A stretch of DNA of 64,000 nucleotides from a bacterium YEK0313 (GTDB lineage: Bacteria > Pseudomonadota > Alphaproteobacteria > Rhizobiales > Phreatobacteraceae): contig CCMO02000001.1 in NCBI GenBank assembly GCA_000751295.2, positions 2,963,501-3,027,500 on the forward strand. The letters run 5' to 3'. The translations under genes and the position numbers were made by a program. Shown in pieces: positions 59,204 to 64,000 of this stretch (the stretch's first letter is position 1; every line of letters begins with the position of its first letter). The notes under the pieces are model-generated. The model did no database searches. It worked only from the letters and a program-made list of their open reading frames with translations, and was not told the DNA's origin.

Positions 59204-59734
59204 ATGAGGAAACTGCCTGCAGAAGTCGTCGCCTCGGCGCTCGCCGCCACCACCATCTTCACGCCGTCGCACCTGCCGCCCTGGGCTATCTTCATTGCCT
59301 GGGCCGGCACATTTGCCGCCGGTGGACCGAAGCCCGAGGTGCTGAAGAAAATCTGGACGACCATGCCGATCGGCACGGTCTTCGCCTTCCTGATCGTGAT
59401 GGGCTTCAAGTTTGCCGGCCAGCATCTGCAGGGTGCTGCCCTGATCGCGGCGCAATGTGCCATCCTGTTCACGCTCAACGGCACGATGATGCTGCTCGGC
59501 CGGCTGCCGCTGTTCAGCTTCGTGCCCGGCATGTTTTTCGGCTTCGCTTCCTATTTCGGCACGCTGTTCGGCAATTTCGGGCCGATGCCCGGCGATCCCC
59601 TGATCGCCCTGGCCGCCACCATGCTGATGAATGCCCTCGGTCCGATCTTCGCCTGGCTGACCGCGCATTTCGGCGCGCATCACCATGCCGAGCCGACCGA
59701 GCCGCTGCCGTCGGCGAAGGAAGCCGTGCGGTAG
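59204..59734 (+). CDS. DUF1097-type membrane protein
   Basis: 176 residues with five to six hydrophobic segments. The pattern of short helices with GMFFGFASYFGTLFG and PLIALAATMLMNALGPIFAWL matches DUF1097 proteins, which are often found beside amidohydrolase or purine-related genes. It could help move the amidohydrolase substrate or product. The C-terminus is His/Pro-rich and cytoplasmic or periplasmic. Preceded by a gap of 81 bp. Confidence 0.72.
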   Translation: MRKLPAEVVASALAATTIFTPSHLPPWAIFIAWAGTFAAGGPKPEVLKKIWTTMPIGTVFAFLIVMGFKFAGQHLQGAALIAAQCAILFTLNGTMMLLGRLPLFSFVPGMFFGFASYFGTLFGNFGPMPGDPLIALAATMLMNALGPIFAWLTAHFGAHHHAEPTEPLPSAKEAVR

Positions 59735-59779
59735 GCCGGGCGGCTTCCGGCCACCGCGTTCCGGAGAAGGAGAGGGTCG

Positions 59780-60577
59780 ATGTCGGGATGGGATGCAATC
59801 GACGCTCCGCCGGTCGTGGGCGCGGCGCGCCACGATGCGGCGGGCAGGCAGCCGGCCGCTGCGGTGGCCAGGGCGTTTCCGGCTGGCACGCGCACCGGAG
59901 CGCGAAGCCATGGGTGCGGCCAACTCCTGCTCGCGACATCGGGCCTGATTCTCGCGGCCACCGGTACCGGCACCTGGATGGTGCCGGAGCGCCACGCGCT
60001 GTGGCTGCCGGCCGGCGTTGCCTGTGACGTCGCGATGCATGGCGACGTCGCCATGCATGTGGTCCACGTCGCACGCGAGGCGGCGTGCGCCCCGGCGCCA
60101 GGCTGCCGGGTGATCGCGGTGTCGCCGCTTCTGGCGGCGGCGATCGCGGCGCTCGTCGATGAAACCGCCATGGGCGGCGACAGCGGGCGCGGCGGCCACC
60201 TCGCCGCGCTCGTGCTCGACGAGATCGGCCGTGCCGGAATCGTGCCTCTGGTCCTGCCGCTCCCGGTGGACCGGCGTCTCGCCGGGCTCGCCCGGGTGTT
60301 GATGGATGACCCAGGCCTGTCGCGCAGCCTGGACGACTGGTGTCTTGCGGTTGGCATGAGCCGACGTTCGCTGACACGGTCGTTCCGGCTGGAGACGGGC
60401 CTTTCGGTCGGCGCGTGGCTGCGCCAGCTCAGGCTCTTCGAGGCAGCCGCGCGGCAGGCCGCCGGCGAGCCGGCTGTGCGCGTCGCGGCCGGGCTCGGCT
60501 ATCGCAGCCGATCCGCCTTCAAGGCGATGATGCGCCGCGAAGCGGCCCGGCGCGCCGGGCTGCGGCCATGCCGATGA
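59780..60577 (+). CDS. AraC-family transcriptional regulator
   Basis: 265 residues. The N-terminal cupin-like sensor (GTWMVPERHALWLPAGVACDVAMHGDVAMHVVHV at about 65-98) is followed by a two-HTH AraC domain (LDDWCLAVGMSRRSLTRSFRLETGLSVGAWLRQLRLFEAAARQ; VRVAAGLGYRSRSAFKAMMRR). It follows the DUF1097 gene by 45 bp and may regulate that set. GAGAAGGAGAGG precedes the ATG. Confidence 0.88.
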   Translation: MSGWDAIDAPPVVGAARHDAAGRQPAAAVARAFPAGTRTGARSHGCGQLLLATSGLILAATGTGTWMVPERHALWLPAGVACDVAMHGDVAMHVVHVAREAACAPAPGCRVIAVSPLLAAAIAALVDETAMGGDSGRGGHLAALVLDEIGRAGIVPLVLPLPVDRRLAGLARVLMDDPGLSRSLDDWCLAVGMSRRSLTRSFRLETGLSVGAWLRQLRLFEAAARQAAGEPAVRVAAGLGYRSRSAFKAMMRREAARRAGLRPCR

Positions 60578-60766
60578 GGGCTGTGGCCGGCAGTTGCCCG
60601 TCGGTCCAGGCGGCAATCGCAGATCGCGTCCTATCGCATTGCAGCAAAAGGAAATTCGGGAAAATCGCATGCAGACGGTGAGTGAGGTCTCGATGCCTGT
60701 CGATGTCTGGCATACATTATCCCAAGCGCGGCATTCACGACCGCGCATGGACAGGGAGACGATCAG

Positions 60767-62455
60767 GTGGGTAGCGACGATTTCGCAGGGCGCCTGTCGC
60801 GCCGCATGCTTCTTGCTGGAACGGCGATGAGCGCCGCCTTCGCCGCGACCGCGCGGGCCGGGGCCCCGTCCGAGCCCGCCGCCCTTGCGCGGTCAACCAC
60901 CGGCATGGTCACGAGCCCGCACGACCTGGCGACGCGGGCCGGGCTCGAGGTGCTGAGGAAAGGCGGCAATGCCGTCGAGGCGGCGATCGCGATCGGCGCG
61001 ACGCTGTCGGTGACCTATCCGCATTTCTGCGGCATCGGCGGCGACTGCTTCATGGTGCTGAGCGATGCCAGGGGCAATGTCCGCACGCTCTCGGGCGCTG
61101 GCCAGGCGGCGCTGGATCCGCCAGCCTATCGCGGCGCTATTCCCGTGCGGGGGGCAGGCTCGGCGCTGACCGCGGCCGCGGCCGTCGACACCTGGGACCA
61201 GGCCTTCGACTTCAGCCGCAAGAGCTGGAAAGGCCGGCTCAGCTGGGAGTCGCTGTTCGAGCGGCCGATCGAATATGCCGCCAAGGGTTTTCCGGTCACG
61301 CCGTCGCAGCGCTTCTGGCAGGTGTTCCAGGCCGACAATCTGAAGGACTGGCCGGATATCCGGCGCATCTTCATGGACAACGGGCGGATACCGGAGGTCG
61401 GGGAAACCCTGGTCCAGCCGGAGCTTGCCGCATCGCTCGAGCTGATCGCGACCCGTGGCGGGCGCGACTTCTATGAAGGCCGCCTGGCCGAGCGCATCGC
61501 CGCCGGACTCAAGAAGGCCGGCTCGCCGCTCACGCTCGACGATCTCGCCCGCTGCCGGGCGCGCGACGAGGCGCCGCTGCGCGTCGGCTATCGCGGCGGC
61601 GAACTGATCGGCCTCCGGCCGCCGACACAAGGGCTCACCACGCTCGAGATCATGGGCATCCTCGAACGTTTCGACCTCGCGCAATATCCGGAAGGCAGCG
61701 CCGACCACTATCATCTCATGGTGGAGGCGGTGAAACAGGCCTTTACCGACCGCAACCGCTACATTGCCGACCCGGAATTCGCCGATGTCCCGGTCAATCG
61801 CCTGCTGTCGAAGGCCAATCTCGACGCGCATGCCAGGGCGATCCGCATGGAGCGGGCGCGAGCCTGGCCGCACGTGTTCCAGGCCGGCGACACCGTCTAT
61901 GTCGGCGCCGCCGACCGGCAGGGCAATTGCGTCAGCATGCTGCAGACGGTCTATTTCGACTGGGGCAGCGCGGTCGTCGCGGGCGATACCGGCATTCTCT
62001 GGCACAATCGCGGGGCCTCGTTCAGCCTCGATCCGGCAAGCCCGAACGCGCTCAGCCCGGGCAAGCGGCCGTTCCACACGCTCAATCCTGGCCTCTATCT
62101 GAAGGGCGGAAGGCCGCATCTGCTTTACGGCACCCAGGGCGCCGACGGCCAGCCGCAGACACTGGCCGCGGTGCTCACCCGGCTGATCGACTACCGGCTC
62201 GATCCGCTTTCGGCGCTGGCGCGGCCGCGCTTCCTGCTCGGCCGCACCTTCTCGGATTCGCGCGACAGCCTGAAGCTCGAACAGGATGCCGGGCCGGAGG
62301 TTTTCGCCAAGCTCGCCGAGCGCGGCCACGAGATGAGCCCGATTCCGGCGCAGAGCCCGCTTGCCGGCCATCCCGGCGCGATCAGGATCGAGCCGGACGG
62401 CACGATGACCGGCGCGCACGATCCGCGCAGCGACGGCCGGGCCCTCGGCCTCTGA
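60767..62455 (+). CDS. Gamma-glutamyltransferase family protein, Tat-type signal
   Basis: 562 residues, GTG start. SRRMLLAGTAMSAAFAATARA at 11-31 is a twin-arginine-like signal, so export is likely. Ntn-hydrolase landmarks: GGNAVEAAIAIGATLSVTYPHFCGIGGDCFMVL near 66-98, and the autocleavage region G-D-T-V-Y-V-G-A-A-D-R-Q-G-N with Thr376 as nucleophile. Classical enzymes have T-T-H here; the second Thr and His are changed to Val and Tyr. Substrate preference may therefore differ from glutathione. The mature enzyme should split into large and small subunits after residue 375. Confidence 0.88.
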   Translation: MGSDDFAGRLSRRMLLAGTAMSAAFAATARAGAPSEPAALARSTTGMVTSPHDLATRAGLEVLRKGGNAVEAAIAIGATLSVTYPHFCGIGGDCFMVLSDARGNVRTLSGAGQAALDPPAYRGAIPVRGAGSALTAAAAVDTWDQAFDFSRKSWKGRLSWESLFERPIEYAAKGFPVTPSQRFWQVFQADNLKDWPDIRRIFMDNGRIPEVGETLVQPELAASLELIATRGGRDFYEGRLAERIAAGLKKAGSPLTLDDLARCRARDEAPLRVGYRGGELIGLRPPTQGLTTLEIMGILERFDLAQYPEGSADHYHLMVEAVKQAFTDRNRYIADPEFADVPVNRLLSKANLDAHARAIRMERARAWPHVFQAGDTVYVGAADRQGNCVSMLQTVYFDWGSAVVAGDTGILWHNRGASFSLDPASPNALSPGKRPFHTLNPGLYLKGGRPHLLYGTQGADGQPQTLAAVLTRLIDYRLDPLSALARPRFLLGRTFSDSRDSLKLEQDAGPEVFAKLAERGHEMSPIPAQSPLAGHPGAIRIEPDGTMTGAHDPRSDGRALGL

Positions 62456-62462
62456 GGGCGGC

Positions 62463-62981
62463 TCAGGCGCCTTCCCAATAGGGCAGGCTCTGGTCCTCGC
62501 GGCCGATGAACATCATGACCCGGGGCGTGCCGTCCGGTTTCGGCGCGACCTCGGCGAGGAGACCGAAGCGGCCGGTTTCCGGATATTCGGTGATGTCGGG
62601 CGATATGCGCGTGCTGACAGCGAGATAGCGCAGCTCCTCGGTGCCGGTATTGACGATCTGGTGGGCGGTCTCCGGCCCGCCCGCCGGGCAGGCGATGATG
62701 TCGCCCTGACGGACCGGCCAGGTCTCCGCGCCCAGCCGCAGCTCGCCGGTGCCGCTGAGGATGAAGAACATTTCCTCGTTCACCTGGTGGCTGTGCATCG
62801 GAAAGGCGCGCTTTCCCGGGGGCACCGCAGTGATGTTGTAGCCGAGCTTCTTGGCGCCGATGCTCGGGCCGATGAAGGCGACCTTGGCATCGTAGCGCTC
62901 GGCCGCGGCGCCGGTCGGTGCTCGATCCGGCGGGCGGGGCAGGAAGGTGAGGGCGTCGAGATTGAGGATGGGGCCGGCCAT
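62463..62981 (-). CDS. Cupin domain-containing protein
   Basis: 172 residues. Cupin motif 1 is PMHSHQVNEEMFFILSGTGELRLG at about 61-84 (H-x-H-x-N-E-E metal ligands), and motif 2 is GDIIACPAGGPETAHQIVNTG. It probably binds a metal and a small molecule. It converges with the GGT gene, 7 bp apart. Followed by the YdeI-like gene on the same strand. Confidence 0.85.
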   Translation of the reverse strand: MAGPILNLDALTFLPRPPDRAPTGAAAERYDAKVAFIGPSIGAKKLGYNITAVPPGKRAFPMHSHQVNEEMFFILSGTGELRLGAETWPVRQGDIIACPAGGPETAHQIVNTGTEELRYLAVSTRISPDITEYPETGRFGLLAEVAPKPDGTPRVMMFIGREDQSLPYWEGA

Positions 62982-62994
62982 GGTCGTCGTCCTT

Positions 62995-63237
62995 TCAGCC
63001 GCGATAGGGCATGTTCATGTAGGCGTCGCCACGCGTCAGCTCGTCGAGCATCTGGTCGAGGCGTTTGCGCCGGGTTTCAGGGCGCTTCGCCCTGGTGATC
63101 CAGCCGACATAGTCGTTGCGCTGGTAGGGCGGCCGGGCCGCATAGGCGGCCGTGAGCCCCCGGGCCTCGAGCGCCTCGGTGACGAAATCGGGAATGGGGT
63201 GGATCGCCCGCTTGAGGCGTGACGCCGGATCGCTCAT
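62995..63237 (-). CDS. YdeI/OmpD-associated family protein (short form)
   Basis: 80 residues: MSDPASRLKRAIHPIPDFVTEALEARGLTAAYAARPPYQRNDYVGWITRAKRPETRRKRLDQMLDEL matches the YdeI C-terminal domain (R-P-P-Y-Q-R-x-D-Y-x-x-W-I-x-x-A-K-x-x-E-T-R). The fuller family proteins have an extra N-terminal domain, absent here. Role unclear. Ends 13 bp before the cupin gene start. Confidence 0.8.
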   Translation of the reverse strand: MSDPASRLKRAIHPIPDFVTEALEARGLTAAYAARPPYQRNDYVGWITRAKRPETRRKRLDQMLDELTRGDAYMNMPYRG

Positions 63238-63335
63238 CGCATGCCTGCCAGTGTACGAGCCGGTCGATCGGCCCCGAAGCACAATAGCCGCTCATACCTG
63301 TCAGTTCGTGTCAGGTTTGTTTATAAGCCCGCGTC

Positions 63336-64000
63336 ATGCGCGCGAGCCGGCTCCTGTCCATTCTCACCACCCTCCAGGCGCGCGGCCAGGTGACCGCTCC
63401 GGCGCTCGCCGAGGCGCTGGAGGTTTCGGTGTGCACGATTTATCGCGACATCGACGCGCTGAGCGCTGCCGGCGTGCCGGTTTATGCCGAGCGCGGTGCG
63501 GAAGGCGGCTACCGGCTCGTCGACGGCTATCGGGTGCGGCTCAACGGCCTGTCGCCGCGCGAGGCGGAAGCGCTGTTCCTGAGCGGGCTCGGCGATGCCG
63601 CCGACGATCTCGGTCTCGGCGCGGCCGCCGCCGCCGCGCAGACCAAGCTGCTGGCGGCCTTGCCGCAGGACCAGAGGGCCAGTGCCGAGCAGATGCGGGC
63701 CCGTTTCCATCTCGACGCACCGGGCTGGTTCACCGACGCCGACCGGCCCGCGCATCTCGGTCCCATCGCCGATGCGGTCTGGCGCCAGCGCCGGCTCAGG
63801 ATCCGCTACCGGAGCTGGAAGGGCGAGGTCGAGCGGACGGTCGACCCGCTCGGCATCGTCATGAAGGCCGGAGCGTGGTATGTGGTCGGTGCGGTCGACG
63901 GGAGCGTGCGGACCTTCCGCATCGGCCGGGTCGAGGCGCTCGAGGTCATTGCCGAAAGTTTCACGCGGCCTGCCGGCTTCGATCTCGCGGCCTATTGGAA
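63336..64000 (+). CDS. YafY-type WYL-domain transcriptional regulator, truncated by the window end
   Basis: At least 221 residues; the frame is open at base 64000. N-terminal HTH_11 at 1-60 (LLSILTTLQARGQVTAPALAEALEVSVCTIYRDIDALSAAGVPVYAERGAEGGYRL) and WYL domain from about 145 (LRIRYRSWKGEVERTVDPLGIVMKAGAWYVVGAVDGSVRTFRIGRV). WYL proteins often sense nucleic acids or small ligands. Divergent from the YdeI-like gene by 98 bp. Confidence 0.9.
   Translation, partial: MRASRLLSILTTLQARGQVTAPALAEALEVSVCTIYRDIDALSAAGVPVYAERGAEGGYRLVDGYRVRLNGLSPREAEALFLSGLGDAADDLGLGAAAAAAQTKLLAALPQDQRASAEQMRARFHLDAPGWFTDADRPAHLGPIADAVWRQRRLRIRYRSWKGEVERTVDPLGIVMKAGAWYVVGAVDGSVRTFRIGRVEALEVIAESFTRPAGFDLAAYW

Overview
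The window is GC-rich DNA from an alphaproteobacterium, most likely a member of the Hyphomicrobiales (Rhizobiales). The evidence is the guaB / MAPEG / RsmB-like methyltransferase / guaA backbone, an Mrp (ApbC) protein with an alphaproteobacterial look, fused-type amino-acid ABC transporter genes, and short palindromic intergenic repeats resembling those of this order. I found no rRNA, tRNA, CRISPR array, insertion sequence or integrase.

Layout. (1) 1-6968: an uptake and breakdown cluster (end of an M20 deacylase, GNAT acetyltransferase, ABC permease and ATPase, two tandem binding proteins, luciferase-like monooxygenase, divergent PatB/MalY C-S lyase). It resembles the Bacillus snaA/ytm set for S-modified cysteines. 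(2) 7155-16529: housekeeping and molybdenum-cofactor genes: phosphoesterase, FAD-linked lactate/glycolate-type dehydrogenase, DUF2478-TusA-HxlR operon, alcohol dehydrogenase, a mobB remnant, moeA, mobA, a PH-like membrane protein, mrp. (3) 16934-24008: guaB, two paralogous Gly-rich secreted proteins (one broken by an 8-bp duplication), MAPEG, a His-rich secreted protein, RNA methyltransferase, guaA.

(4) 24009 to about 33650: a lower-GC anti-phage island directly behind guaA. It holds a Gabija-type operon (OLD-family ATPase/TOPRIM nuclease, UvrD-like helicase, and a coupled third gene resembling DUF5677) and a short type II CBASS (CD-NTase, stand-alone E2-like protein, patatin phospholipase CapV). 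Divergent from the CBASS is an XRE/ImmA-IrrE pair matching the CapH/CapP control module. The divergent promoters overlap and carry a duplicated element that may be the operator. An intact Phd antitoxin with a 24-codon VapC stub closes the island.

(5) 33729-39549: ordinary chromosome (GST, RecQ, RidA, LysR, MFS). (6) 39550-45240: a decayed accessory zone: two tandem HEPN-like paralogues of lower GC, an NmrA-type pseudogene, a MarR-DMT operon in ruins, and a deleted copy of an AbrB/VapC locus whose intact paralogue lies just beyond, with a perfect operator palindrome. (7) 45289-64000: metabolic and regulatory genes: LysR/PEP-mutase-family pair, TetR with two operator palindromes and a divergent membrane protein, MerR/methyltransferase, TPP enzyme, SDR, two GFA proteins, S41-like protease, NarL-type two-component system, amidohydrolase, gamma-glutamyltransferase, and a WYL regulator cut by the window end.
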